From the NCBI GenBank assembly GCA_022826005.1, contig JAJDVT010000104.1, forward strand, positions 43,085-107,084: a DNA stretch of 64,000 nt, in the 5' to 3' direction. Of this stretch, positions 17,196 through 25,976 are shown one piece after another. The translations under genes and the position numbers were made by a program. Under the pieces are notes generated by a model. It was given only the letters and a program-made list of their open reading frames with translations. It was not told the DNA's origin and did not search any database. Positions within the stretch are counted from its first letter, which is position 1. Each line of letters begins with the position of its first letter. The stretch is from Gemmatimonadota bacterium. Its GTDB lineage: Bacteria; Gemmatimonadota; Gemmatimonadetes; Longimicrobiales; Gaopeijiaceae.

Positions 17196-18218
17196 GTGAG
17201 AGCGGCGATCTTCCATACCAACGGCGGCCCCGAAGTCCTCACCGTCGACGAGATGCCCACCCCCCGGCCCGGACCCGGCGAGGTGCGGATCCGCGTCGCG
17301 GCTTCCTCCATGAACCACCTCGACCTGTGGATGCGGCGCGGACTTCCCTTCGAGATCCCGATGCCGCACATCGGCGGGTCGGACATCGCCGGAACGGTTG
17401 ACGAACTGGGCCCGGGGGCCTCGTCCGACTGGCAGGGCAAGCGGGTGCTCGCGGACCCGTCGCTCAACTACGGCTGGTACCGGCTGGCGCGGCTCGCCAA
17501 CACCCGCTCCGATCCCCTCGAGATCATCGGCGAGCACACCCAGGGCGGATTCGCCGAGTACGCGGTGGTGCCGGCCGCCAACCTGATGGAGATACCGGAG
17601 GGCGTCAGCGACGCGGTGGCGGCCGCGGGCGCGCTCGTCGGCGTCACGGCGTGGCGCGGGCTGATGGGGCGCGGGGGGCTCAGGCCCGGCGAGCGGGTTC
17701 TCGTCACCGGCGCCAGCGGGGGCGTCTCCACGATGGCAATCCAGTATGCGCGCGCGGCCGGGGCCGAGGTGTTCGCGATCACCTCCACGGAGGACAACGT
17801 GCGCCGGGTCCGCCAGCTCGGCGCCGACCACGTCTTCGACCGCACCGCGTGCGACTGGCCCAAGGAAGTCTACCGGGCGACGGACAAGCATGGTATCGAC
17901 CTCTGCCTCGACTCGGTCGGCGAAGCGATCTGGCGCGACCTCGTCCGGGCCCTCGCCGTCGGGGGCCGCCTCGTCACCTTCGGTGCCACCACCGGCGCCA
18001 CCGGCACGATCGACATCCGCCTCCTCTTCTGGCGCCAGCTGTCGATCCTGGGGTCCACGATGGGAACGCCCGCCGAGTTCCGGCAGGCCATGAGCCTCGT
18101 CTTCGCCGGCGCCACGACCCCTCCGATCCACAGCGTCTTGTCCCTGGACGAGGTCCGCCAGGCCCACGAACTCCTCGAAGCGGGCGGCGTGTTCGGCAAG
18201 ATCGTGGTGCGTCCGTGA
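17196..18218 (+). CDS. Zinc-independent quinone oxidoreductase / medium-chain alcohol dehydrogenase family
   Basis: A 340-residue MDR-superfamily NADPH oxidoreductase. The GroES-like N-terminal half carries MRAAIFHTNGGPEVLTV-type opening residues, HIGGSDIAGTVDELG and GGFAEYAVVPAANL. The Rossmann half carries RVLVTGASGGVSTMAIQYA and GADHVFDR, and ends GGVFGKIVVRP. The usual zinc-ligand cysteine cluster of true alcohol dehydrogenases is absent, which favours quinone or enoyl reductase activity. GTG 17196 was chosen because family members begin with MRAA. An ATG at 17130 would add a Pro-rich 22-residue leader. Confidence 0.88.
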   Translation: MRAAIFHTNGGPEVLTVDEMPTPRPGPGEVRIRVAASSMNHLDLWMRRGLPFEIPMPHIGGSDIAGTVDELGPGASSDWQGKRVLADPSLNYGWYRLARLANTRSDPLEIIGEHTQGGFAEYAVVPAANLMEIPEGVSDAVAAAGALVGVTAWRGLMGRGGLRPGERVLVTGASGGVSTMAIQYARAAGAEVFAITSTEDNVRRVRQLGADHVFDRTACDWPKEVYRATDKHGIDLCLDSVGEAIWRDLVRALAVGGRLVTFGATTGATGTIDIRLLFWRQLSILGSTMGTPAEFRQAMSLVFAGATTPPIHSVLSLDEVRQAHELLEAGGVFGKIVVRP

Positions 18219-18288
18219 CCCGGGCGTCGCTTGAGGGGGCGAGCCGCCACCGTCACGCGAACCGTCCCCCGGGAACAGGAGCCGTCCC

Positions 18289-18627
18289 TTGAGAATCCGC
18301 GACGCGCAGGAGCGGGTGGACCGCTGGATCAGCAGGTTCGAGGAGGGCTACTGGCCCCCGCTGGCAATCCTCGCGCGCCTGATGGAGGAGGTGGGCGAGC
18401 TGTCGCGCGAGGTCAACCACCGCTTCGGTTCGAAGCCCAAGCGGGGCGACGAAGCCCCCGCCGAGCTGGAACTCGAGATCGCCGACATACTCTTCGTGCT
18501 GATCTCGCTGGCCAACCAGCAGGGGATCGACCTCGAGGCCGCCTTCGATCGCGCGATGGACAAATACGAAGAGCGCGATGCGGGACGCTGGACACCACGG
18601 ACCACGCCGGCTGGCAGCGAGCAGTGA
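18289..18627 (+). CDS. MazG-like nucleotide pyrophosphohydrolase
   Basis: The 112-residue product is a single all-alpha MazG-type domain, which hydrolyses non-canonical NTPs to NMP and pyrophosphate. The metal-binding pattern ExxE...ExxD is clear: LMEEVGELSREVNH followed by LELEIADILFVLISLANQQG and DLEAAFDRAMDKYEERD. Size and motif spacing resemble Bacillus YpjD. The start is a TTG at 18289 with AGGAG eight bases upstream. It stands alone between the oxidoreductase and the sigma-factor gene. Confidence 0.85.
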   Translation: MRIRDAQERVDRWISRFEEGYWPPLAILARLMEEVGELSREVNHRFGSKPKRGDEAPAELELEIADILFVLISLANQQGIDLEAAFDRAMDKYEERDAGRWTPRTTPAGSEQ

Positions 18628-18774
18628 CGCCGGCGAAGCTGGCCGGGCCTGGTCGACCGCGGCGCACCCCCCTTCGTCGCGCCCTGCCAGCCCGGCGCCT
18701 CGCCGCTCCCGGTGCTCGCGGGGCTTTATCCACGGACTGCTAACGCTCCACCCCATTCGCCTGTCATCCTCAAT

Positions 18775-19335
18775 ATGGAGCGTAGCGATACCGACGGGGT
18801 GCTGGTCGCCCGGGTTCGCCGCGGCGACAGCCGTGCCTTCGACCAGCTGGTCCGGCGGCACCTGCGAACGGCCCACGCTGTGGCGAGGTCGAAGCTGGAC
18901 AACCCCGCCGACGCGGACGACGTGGTACAGGATGCATTCATCAAGGCGCTGCAGCGGATCGACAACTGCCGCAACCCGGAGGGGTTCCGGGGCTGGCTGC
19001 TCGTCATCGTCCGCAACACCGCCCACAACTACAGGGAACGTGAAAGGCTCAGAACGGCGGCGCCGCTCGAGAAGGCGGCCTCGGCGGCTTCAGGGGACGA
19101 CCCCCTGGCCGATGTCGCGAACGCGGAACTGCGCTGCCGCCTGAGCGAAGCAATGGAGAACCTCACGGAATTGCAGAGAAAGGTGCTCGTCCTCTATGAC
19201 CTCGAAGGCTGGAAGCACGGCGAAATCGCCCGCGAACTCGGGATTTCCGCGGGGTCTTCGCGAGTGCACCTTCATGTCGCCCGCAGGTCGATGCGGCGAC
19301 TTCTTGGCGGCCGACTCGCGCTGGAGAATGTGTGA
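18775..19335 (+). CDS. ECF-family RNA polymerase sigma factor
   Basis: A 186-residue group 4 sigma factor. Region 2 is visible as DQLVRRHLRTAHAVARS and NPADADDVVQDAFIKALQRI. Region 4 is visible as LEGWKHGEIARELGISAGSS and RVHLHVARRSMRRLL, the helix-turn-helix for the -35 element. It heads a three-gene unit: three bases later comes a single-TM protein, then a Spy/CpxP-like periplasmic protein. That layout suggests an envelope-stress sigma factor with its membrane-bound regulator. The ATG at 18775 starts directly on the domain. An upstream in-frame start at 18712 is not supported by a ribosome site. Confidence 0.9.
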   Translation: MERSDTDGVLVARVRRGDSRAFDQLVRRHLRTAHAVARSKLDNPADADDVVQDAFIKALQRIDNCRNPEGFRGWLLVIVRNTAHNYRERERLRTAAPLEKAASAASGDDPLADVANAELRCRLSEAMENLTELQRKVLVLYDLEGWKHGEIARELGISAGSSRVHLHVARRSMRRLLGGRLALENV

Positions 19336-19338
19336 CAG

Positions 19339-19713
19339 ATGAAGAGACCCCAATCTTCAGGTACGGATGCCGACCCGAAAGTCTTCAATCTCGATCCCGA
19401 GGTGCATCCGTCCCGCTGGGAAGCGCTCGTGGCCGGGATCATGGAGCGCGCCGGGCCGATTCTGGAAGCGCGCCGGCAGCGGACCCTGGCGGGAACGCTG
19501 TCGGGGTGGCGGCGGCCCGTGCTGGCCAGTGCGGCGGGACTCGCGGCGGCCGCGGTCGCGGTGCTGATCCTGCTGCCCGGTGAGGACAGCGCTCGGGTGG
19601 AGGTCTCGCTGGCTGAGGTGGTGATGCCCTGGTCCGTGGCGGCCTGGATCGACGGCGGTGACGCCCCCACGGCCATCGACCTGGTTGACGCCGTCGAGGA
19701 GTACGTTCCATGA
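19339..19713 (+). CDS. Single-pass membrane protein, putative anti-sigma factor
   Basis: A 124-residue protein with one membrane segment at about residues 60-81 (PVLASAAGLAAAAVAVLILL). About 59 residues lie before it, with a HPSRWEALVAGIMERAGPIL helix, and a short tail follows that is probably periplasmic. No zinc-binding HxxxCxxC anti-sigma motif is present. Position right after an ECF sigma gene and the topology make an anti-sigma role likely, but this is inference. The stop overlaps the next gene (ATGA). Confidence 0.7.
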   Translation: MKRPQSSGTDADPKVFNLDPEVHPSRWEALVAGIMERAGPILEARRQRTLAGTLSGWRRPVLASAAGLAAAAVAVLILLPGEDSARVEVSLAEVVMPWSVAAWIDGGDAPTAIDLVDAVEEYVP

Positions 19714-20204
19714 GCCGCCGGTTCGCCGCGATCGCCCTGCTTTCCGCCGTGTTCCTGGCCGGTGTGGCCGCGTCCCTGGGCACACTGCGCATCGTCGAAC
19801 ACCGGGCTGATTCCGAACGGCCGGCCGTCTTCCGTCCGGACACCCGGGACCGGCGTCCGCCCCGCGCATCGGAAGAGCGCCCGCAGGGGAGGGACGATTC
19901 AAGGCGCTGGACGGACTTGACGCGTCTGCTCGTATCCGAGCGGCTGGTCAGGGCACTTGATCTGACGGAAGAACAGGTGAGCGGGATCAACCTTGCGCTC
20001 GACAGAAACCAGGAGGACGCGCAAGCCTTCTGGGCCGATGTTCTGCCGGTGCTCCAGGCCCAGCGCGACTCGCTGGAAGCCGAGATCGGCCGCATCCTCA
20101 CCCCTGAGCAGCAGGAGAGGTTCTCGAGGATTCTCAGCATGGACCGGGACCGTGTCCTGCGGAGCCGGGATTCGCGCCGGTCCCGGGATTCCGGACCGCG
20201 GTAG
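19710..20204 (+). CDS. Spy/CpxP-like periplasmic protein
   Basis: A 164-residue protein with an N-terminal membrane anchor or signal (about 5-25, IALLSAVFLAGVAASLG). A charged linker follows, then a helical C-terminal half: LVRALDLTEEQVSGINLALD, VLQAQRDSLEAEIGRILTPE and QQERFSRILSMDRDRV. LTEEQ...LTPEQQERF is the LTxxQ-type motif of Spy/CpxP and periplasmic heavy-metal-resistance proteins, which act as chaperones or sensors. It is translated with the putative anti-sigma factor (4-base overlap). The Arg/Asp/Ser-rich tail is low complexity. Confidence 0.75.
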   Translation: MSRRFAAIALLSAVFLAGVAASLGTLRIVEHRADSERPAVFRPDTRDRRPPRASEERPQGRDDSRRWTDLTRLLVSERLVRALDLTEEQVSGINLALDRNQEDAQAFWADVLPVLQAQRDSLEAEIGRILTPEQQERFSRILSMDRDRVLRSRDSRRSRDSGPR

Positions 20205-20267
20205 CCGGTCAGAGCGCAACCCGCACGGCTTGCCTTCAGACGGTTTCAAGCCATCTTTGTGACCGTC

Positions 20268-21239
20268 ATGAAGCGTATTCTCGTCACCGGTGCCGCCGGC
20301 CAGATCGGGACCGAACTCACCGCAAGCCTTGTCGCCCGCTATGGGCCCGGCAGAGTCCTCGCAACCGACATCCGCGACCCCGCCCTGTGGGGGTCGCACT
20401 GCGCGGCCGAGCAGCTGGACTGCCTCGACATCGACGCGCTGCGGAACACGGTCGCCCGCTTCGGCGCCACCGCGATCCACCACCTTGCCGCGATCCTCTC
20501 GGCGACGGCGGAGGCCGACCCGGTGCGCGCGTACCGCATCAACATGAACGGGCTGGTGAACGTCCTGGAGGTCGCGGCGGAGACCGGGTGCCGCGTCTTC
20601 GTGCCGAGTTCGATCGCGGCGTTCGGGCCGGGGACTCCCCGCGACCCGGCGCCCCAATCCGCCCTGCAGCGCCCCACGACGATGTACGGCGTGACCAAGG
20701 TGGCCGGCGAACTTCTCTGCGACTACTTCCACAGCCGCTTCGGCGTCGACGCGCGCGGCCTGCGCTTCCCCGGGCTCATCTCCTACGCGGCGCCTCCCGG
20801 CGGCGGCACCACCGACTACGCGATCGAGATCTTCCACGCGGCGCAGCGCGAGGGCCGCTACACCTGCTTTCTGCGCGCCGACACCCGGATGGACATGATG
20901 TACATGCCGGACGCGATCCGCGCCGTGATCGGGCTGATGGAAGCGTCGCCGGACGGGTTGACGCACCGCAACGCCTTCAACGTCACCGCGATGCAGTTCA
21001 CCCCGGCCGAGCTGGCGGCGGAGATCCGGTCCCACCTCCCCGGCTTCCGGATCGGCTACGATCCCGATCCGCTGCGCCAGTCCATCGCCGATTCCTGGCC
21101 CTCCCGGCTCGACGACTCCGAGGCGCGCGAGCAGTGGGGCTGGCGCCACGAATACGAGCTTCCCGACATGGTGACGGACATGTTTCGGGGGCTGAACGAA
21201 AAACTCGCCCGTGAAGGGGCGCTCGCCGCCGGGAGATAG
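20268..21239 (+). CDS. L-threonine 3-dehydrogenase (short-chain/epimerase type)
   Basis: NAD-dependent enzyme that oxidises L-threonine to 2-amino-3-ketobutyrate; 323 residues of the extended-SDR (TDH2) type. Motifs: VTGAAGQIGTEL (NAD binding), HHLAAILSATAEADP, VPSSIAAFGP, YGVTKVAGELL (catalytic YxxxK), and GLRFPGLISYAAPPGGGTTD with DYAIEIFHAA, typical of this enzyme. The next gene encodes the KBL partner, confirming the pathway. ATG 20268 was chosen; a GTG nine bases upstream is possible. Confidence 0.92.
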   Translation: MKRILVTGAAGQIGTELTASLVARYGPGRVLATDIRDPALWGSHCAAEQLDCLDIDALRNTVARFGATAIHHLAAILSATAEADPVRAYRINMNGLVNVLEVAAETGCRVFVPSSIAAFGPGTPRDPAPQSALQRPTTMYGVTKVAGELLCDYFHSRFGVDARGLRFPGLISYAAPPGGGTTDYAIEIFHAAQREGRYTCFLRADTRMDMMYMPDAIRAVIGLMEASPDGLTHRNAFNVTAMQFTPAELAAEIRSHLPGFRIGYDPDPLRQSIADSWPSRLDDSEAREQWGWRHEYELPDMVTDMFRGLNEKLAREGALAAGR

Positions 21240-21246
21240 ACGAACG

Positions 21247-22479
21247 ATGCCGATGGACCGACTGACCGCCGTGGTCGAAGGGCTGGTCGCCGGACTCGAG
21301 GAGCAAGGCACCGCCAAGGGCGCCGAAGTGGTGGTGCGCGAGGTGATCCCGGCGGGGGGCGGGCACGGGCCGCGCTTCCTGCTGGAGGGCCAGGGGGACA
21401 AGCCCTTCATCCGCATGAACGCGAATTCCTACCTGGGGCTGAGCCTGCACCGGGAGGTGATCGAGGCGGAGGAGGTCACGGCCCGGACGATGGGGGCGGG
21501 TCCCGGTGCGGTGCGCTTCATCGCGGGCACGCACATCCAGCACGTCGCTCTCGAGGGGGCGCTGGCCGGCTTCCACGGCCGCGAGGAGGGGATGATCTTT
21601 TCCTCCGCATACGCGGCCGTGGTAAGCGCGCTCGTGTCGCTGACCGACAAGACGACCTTCGTGCTCTCGGACGAGCTCAACCACAACTGCATCATCAACG
21701 CGATCCGCATGTCGCGGCCGGCGGGCAAGGGGATCTACCCGCACCTCGACATGGCCGCCCTCGACCGCCAGCTGGAGGGCGCGAAGGGGAAGGCGCGGCG
21801 GGTGCTGGTGGTCACCGACGGCATCTTCTCGATGCGGGGCGACCACGCTCCCGTCGACGAGATCATGGAGATCGCGCAGCGCCACGACCCCGACTACCCG
21901 GAGAACGTGGTGGTGGTGGTGGACGATTCGCACGGGGTCGGGGCCTTTGGCGCAACGGGCAAGGGGACCGAGGAATACACGAACAGCGCCCCCTGCGACA
22001 TCCTGGTGGGAACGCTGGGCAAGGCCTTCGGCGTCAACGGCGGCTACGTGGTCTCAAGCGGCCCGGTGGTCCGCTTCCTGCGCGAATCGTCGCCGCTGTA
22101 CATCTACTCGAACCCGATCACGGCAGGCGAGGCCGCGGCGGCGATGAAGTCTCTGGAGATCCTCACCGGCCCCGAGGGTGCGCGCCGCCTCAGCCACCTG
22201 CGCTCACTGACCAGGCGATTCGAGCGGGGGCTCGTCGAGCGCGGCTTCGAGATCATCCCTGGCGACCATCCCATCGTCCCGATCATGGTGCGCAGCACCA
22301 CCGAGACCCGGCGCCTCGTCGCGGCCCTCTTCGATGCCGGAGTGCTGGCCACCGGCCTCGCCTACCCGGTCGTGCCGCGCGGCGACGAGTCGATCCGCTT
22401 CCAGATCAACGCCGACCACACCGAGGCGGGCATCGACCAGGTCCTCGCGGTCCTGTCGGCGGCGCGGGCGCAGAAGTAG
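21247..22479 (+). CDS. kbl: Glycine C-acetyltransferase (2-amino-3-ketobutyrate CoA ligase)
   Basis: PLP enzyme of the alpha-oxoamine synthase family that cleaves 2-amino-3-ketobutyrate with CoA to glycine and acetyl-CoA. In the 410-residue product key parts are NSYLGLSLH, DELNHNCIINAIRMS, VVTDGIFSMRGDHAPVDEI, VDDSHGVGAFG and the Schiff-base Lys259 in LVGTLGKAFGVNGGYV. It follows threonine dehydrogenase by seven bases, forming the two-step threonine-to-glycine route. The ATG at 21247 has GGGAGA upstream. Earlier in-frame starts overlap the tdh end and were not preferred. Confidence 0.93.
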   Translation: MPMDRLTAVVEGLVAGLEEQGTAKGAEVVVREVIPAGGGHGPRFLLEGQGDKPFIRMNANSYLGLSLHREVIEAEEVTARTMGAGPGAVRFIAGTHIQHVALEGALAGFHGREEGMIFSSAYAAVVSALVSLTDKTTFVLSDELNHNCIINAIRMSRPAGKGIYPHLDMAALDRQLEGAKGKARRVLVVTDGIFSMRGDHAPVDEIMEIAQRHDPDYPENVVVVVDDSHGVGAFGATGKGTEEYTNSAPCDILVGTLGKAFGVNGGYVVSSGPVVRFLRESSPLYIYSNPITAGEAAAAMKSLEILTGPEGARRLSHLRSLTRRFERGLVERGFEIIPGDHPIVPIMVRSTTETRRLVAALFDAGVLATGLAYPVVPRGDESIRFQINADHTEAGIDQVLAVLSAARAQK

Positions 22480-22542
22480 CGCGGTTCGGTTCCCCTCCCC
22501 GGAGCTGCACTGACCGGGCGCCTGGCACCTTTCCCACCGCGC

Positions 22543-23652
22543 TCAGAATCTCAGCTGCTTCTGCAACCCGAACGTCGCGCGAGCCCGCCGAAAGAAGTCG
22601 CCGCTGATGTTCGTCTCGGCTCTCGTCCATTCCGCGCCGACGACTATCGACATGTCCTCGGCCAGGAAGAGGCGCTCGACCTGGCCATGGAAGACGGCCG
22701 CGTTGTTGAACTCCTCTCCGGGCACCAGGAACTCCTGGGGATTGACGTAGCTCTTGCCGGACCACAGCGCCCTGAAGGAAACCAGGTAGCTTCCAACCAC
22801 CTTGGCGGCCCTCGCCTCGATTCTGGCCGCGTTGTATTCCACCCGACTGGAACTGGAGCGATTGAAGGTGCCGCTGGCGTTTACACTGACCTCAAGGCCA
22901 CTGGAGCGGCGACGATCCAACAGCCATTCCCCCCCAAGACGAAGCGCGTGATCGCCGCGGGCCTGACTTGGATAGTCATGGTACAGGTAGGCCGCAAACA
23001 ACCGCACGTGGTCGTCCCCGTCCCCGGGAGGGCTCTGGAAACGTCTCCTGGCACCAGCCTGCACTTCGAAAGACCGGCGGTCCAGGAAATCCAGAGTCGG
23101 AAGGACACTCGGCCCGGCGTAGTCCCTTTCGTCGAACCCGACACGCGCATCGACTTCGAGTTTCTCTCGCAACGGCCTGGAAAACGCGGCATCCACGAGA
23201 TAGGACCGGTAGCCCGGCGCAAGGTACAGCGGCATCGGCGTGAGGTCTGCCACGCCACGCACGTCCAGCGTGGCACCAATTGTCAGCAGGCCGGTCCAAA
23301 CGAACTCCCTGTAGTCGGTGCGCAATCTGAAGCGGTGTTCCCTCGGCGCGTAGTTCCGTTGCTGGAACCCCCAGGCTACGAATTGCCGCAATCCCCCTTC
23401 ACCGCTCAAGAACAGTCCGCGGCCGGTGGAATCGGCGAAGTTCATGATCCCCGCGAAGCCCCACTCGCTTGCCGCCGCGACGACACTCTCGGCCGAATCG
23501 ATGTGCGGCACCGTCACCAGGGAAACATTCCCGCGGTAGCGCTCCCAAGCCGCCCCCGCGGTGAGAGAGCCCTGGAACTGGGCTTCCAGTCTCGCGCTCC
23601 CGCCTCCGATCGCGAGCAGGGCCAGCGCAGGGAAGAGACCGGTCCATTTCAT
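22543..23652 (-). CDS. Outer-membrane beta-barrel protein (last gene of the envelope-signalling operon)
   Basis: A 369-residue protein with a signal peptide (about 1-25, ending ARLEAQ) and many amphipathic strands such as GSLTAGAAWERYRGNVSL, YLVSFRALWSGKSYV and MSIVVGAEWTRAETNIS. It ends in GLQKQLRF, with the C-terminal Phe typical of barrel substrates of the BAM complex. No specific family is recognised. The start overlaps the stop of the coiled-coil gene by four bases, so it is part of the same operon. Likely role: a porin-like or surface barrel controlled by, or working with, the adjacent two-component system. Confidence 0.78.
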   Translation of the reverse strand: MKWTGLFPALALLAIGGGSARLEAQFQGSLTAGAAWERYRGNVSLVTVPHIDSAESVVAAASEWGFAGIMNFADSTGRGLFLSGEGGLRQFVAWGFQQRNYAPREHRFRLRTDYREFVWTGLLTIGATLDVRGVADLTPMPLYLAPGYRSYLVDAAFSRPLREKLEVDARVGFDERDYAGPSVLPTLDFLDRRSFEVQAGARRRFQSPPGDGDDHVRLFAAYLYHDYPSQARGDHALRLGGEWLLDRRRSSGLEVSVNASGTFNRSSSSRVEYNAARIEARAAKVVGSYLVSFRALWSGKSYVNPQEFLVPGEEFNNAAVFHGQVERLFLAEDMSIVVGAEWTRAETNISGDFFRRARATFGLQKQLRF

Positions 23653-24560
23653 GGGGTGCCTCCCCTGCGGCCCCGGAGCTCCTCGGCCCGTTGCAGGGCC
23701 AGTCTCTGCCGGTCGATTACCGTTTGGCGCAGTATCTCCAAATCCTCGATCTGCTGGGCCAGCGTCGGTCCCGGGTCACCAACTCCGCCACCGCCTGATG
23801 CCGCACCCCCCTGTCCGACGGGTGGGAGTCGGCCTCCAAAGATATCAAGGTTGTTTCGACGTATGGCCTCCTCGATCTGAAGCTGCCTCGTCAGCTCATC
23901 GATCTGCTCGTTGAGCCTGGACAACCAAAGTGTCTCGAGCAATTCCGCATAGTCCTCGTATGCCGTGGCCTTCCTCTCGAGATCGGCACGGGTGTCCTCC
24001 GGGAGCCCCCGGATGTTCAGCATCTCCGGCAACTCAAGGAGTTCCGGCGCACCCATCTCCTCGACCACTTCGTCACGCAGGCGGTCAACTTCCAGGAACT
24101 CCTCCAGCAGTTCATCCTCTGGATCCTGGCCTGTTTCCTCCCACTGTTCGAGCAGGCTGAGCTGGTGTTCGTCGATCCTCTGCTTCAGGACTTCCCCCGC
24201 TGAATCCCATTCTTCCTTGAGCTGGCGGAGTTGCCCTCGTGTCCTCTGTTTGAGGCCGGCACGCTCATAAAGCTGGGCCTGCAAGCGGTCGGAGAGTTCA
24301 TCGTCCCCAGCCCCCTGTGCCCTTTCGAACTCCTCAATCAGACTGTCGACCGCCAACTCGAGTCGATTCCACGCCGCGAATGCCTCCTGGTGCCTGTCCC
24401 GCGCGTTGTCGTATACCTCCTGTGCTTCGTCTACTGCCTGGCGGGTCCCCTGGCCGCACAGCGTATCCGGCGGCAGCACAAATGTCGTCAGGAGGACACA
24501 TGCGGCAGCGTGGCCAGCCAGCAGGACCGATCGGCGCAATGCGGCGGGGATCCCTTCCAC
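23649..24560 (-). CDS. Periplasmic coiled-coil protein
   Basis: A 303-residue exported protein: a hydrophobic start (about 9-30) followed by long acidic and basic heptad-rich helices. Examples are EAQEVYDNARDRHQEAFAAW, RLQAQLYERAGLKQRTRGQL and LQIEEAIRRNNLDIF, with a Gly-rich break (GQGGAASGGGGVGDP) before a final helix. No enzyme motif is seen. A periplasmic scaffold or adaptor is plausible. The start is a GTG at 24560, three bases after the regulator stop. The stop overlaps the barrel gene. Confidence 0.72.
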   Translation of the reverse strand: MEGIPAALRRSVLLAGHAAACVLLTTFVLPPDTLCGQGTRQAVDEAQEVYDNARDRHQEAFAAWNRLELAVDSLIEEFERAQGAGDDELSDRLQAQLYERAGLKQRTRGQLRQLKEEWDSAGEVLKQRIDEHQLSLLEQWEETGQDPEDELLEEFLEVDRLRDEVVEEMGAPELLELPEMLNIRGLPEDTRADLERKATAYEDYAELLETLWLSRLNEQIDELTRQLQIEEAIRRNNLDIFGGRLPPVGQGGAASGGGGVGDPGPTLAQQIEDLEILRQTVIDRQRLALQRAEELRGRRGGTP

Positions 24561-24563
24561 GGG

Positions 24564-25976
24564 CTAGATCCCGTGCTTGTCGATCTTGTATTGGAGCGTC
24601 GCCTTCTTGAGCTGCAGCAGTCGGGCGGCTTCGGCCTTCACCCCACCGGCCCTCTCCAGCGCCTGCCTGATCAGTCGGGCCTCGAAATCCTCGACGGCAC
24701 GCGTGAGATCCAGCTGATCGCCCATTGGGCCCGCCAACGCCCGTCCGTCCTCCCCCGTGCCGAGGTTCGCCAGGAAAGGGAGGTCGTCTCCTGCCAGCGT
24801 CTCCCCTTCCGCGAGTACCAGGGCCCGTTCGATCACATTCTCCAGCTCACGCACGTTGCCCGGCCAGTCGTAGTCGACAAGGCGACTCATGGCTTCGCTG
24901 TCGATCGACGTGACCTGGGAGCGGGTGCGCGCCTGCAACTTTTCGATGAAGTGGTTGGCAAGGAGTGGAATGTCGTCCTTGCGCTCCTTCAATGGGGGTA
25001 CGAAAACCGGAAAGACGTGCAGCCTGTAGTACAGGTCCTCCCGAAAGCCGTTGCCGGCCAGGAGTTGTTCGGCGGGGGTGTTCGTTGCCGCGACGATCCG
25101 CACGTCCACCGAAATGGTCTCTTCTCCACCCACACGCTCCAGTTCACGCTCCTGCAGCACGCGCAGCAACCGCACTTGGGTGCCGTGCGAGATCGTCGAG
25201 ATCTCGTCCAGAAAGAGCGTTCCGCCGTCGGCGAGTTCGAAGCGGCCCCGCCGTCGCTTTCTCGCGTCGGTGAACGCCCCGGCCTCGTGGCCGAAGAGTT
25301 CCGAGTCGAGGAGTCCTTCGGGCATCGCGCCGCAGTTCACCCGTATGAACGGCCCGCTGTGGCGTCGGGAACGCGCGTGGATTGCGCGCGCGACCAGTTC
25401 CTTGCCGGTTCCCGAATCACCGTAGATCATTGCCGTGGAGTCGGAGCGCGCTACCCTCGCAACCAACCGCTTGACCTGCTTGATGCCGTCCGACTCGCCC
25501 ACCATCTCTCCGTAGGGCACAGGCGGCTCGTCACCCGTCTGGCTGCGGAGGTAGGTGTTCTTGACCCTCAGGGCGAGGTTCTCCTGCTCCAGCTCCAGCC
25601 GCGCCCGGCGTTCACGCAGGATCCGGTCCACCTTGATTGCGAATTCCTCCGACGAGAAGGGCTTGGTGATGAAGTCGCAGGCCCCGAGCTTCATTGCCTG
25701 GACAGCCTTCTCCACCGTGCCGTACCCGGTAATCACGAGGACTTCCGTGTCCGGCGAGGCGCCCTTGACCTCTTCCAGCACCTTCATTCCGTCGACCCTC
25801 GCCATCTTCAGGTCCGTGATGACCAGGTCCGCCCCTTCGTCCTCCAGCAGCCGAAGGCCCTGATCGCCGCCCTCGGCGGAGCGCGTGCTGTGGCCCCGCC
25901 GGCGCATCAGGAGCTCGAGCCCCTCGCGCATCGTATCGTTGTCGTCGATGATGAGGATCTGACCGGGAGCGTTCAT
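24564..25976 (-). CDS. Sigma-54-dependent response regulator, NtrC family
   Basis: A 470-residue transcription activator with three domains: receiver (1-120, phosphoacceptor Asp55 in LVITD, Lys105 in TKPF), AAA+ ATPase (about 155-385) and a Fis-type DNA-binding helix-turn-helix at the C-terminus (VKAEAARLLQLKKATLQYKI). Walker A is GDSGTGKE at 186-193 and the sensor region FREDLYYRLHVFPV is present. The sigma-54-contacting loop reads GAFTDA (233-238), a variant of GAFTGA. It pairs with the kinase at 25973 (ATGA overlap). Expected targets are -24/-12 promoters; I did not find one nearby. Confidence 0.92.
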   Translation of the reverse strand: MNAPGQILIIDDNDTMREGLELLMRRRGHSTRSAEGGDQGLRLLEDEGADLVITDLKMARVDGMKVLEEVKGASPDTEVLVITGYGTVEKAVQAMKLGACDFITKPFSSEEFAIKVDRILRERRARLELEQENLALRVKNTYLRSQTGDEPPVPYGEMVGESDGIKQVKRLVARVARSDSTAMIYGDSGTGKELVARAIHARSRRHSGPFIRVNCGAMPEGLLDSELFGHEAGAFTDARKRRRGRFELADGGTLFLDEISTISHGTQVRLLRVLQERELERVGGEETISVDVRIVAATNTPAEQLLAGNGFREDLYYRLHVFPVFVPPLKERKDDIPLLANHFIEKLQARTRSQVTSIDSEAMSRLVDYDWPGNVRELENVIERALVLAEGETLAGDDLPFLANLGTGEDGRALAGPMGDQLDLTRAVEDFEARLIRQALERAGGVKAEAARLLQLKKATLQYKIDKHGI

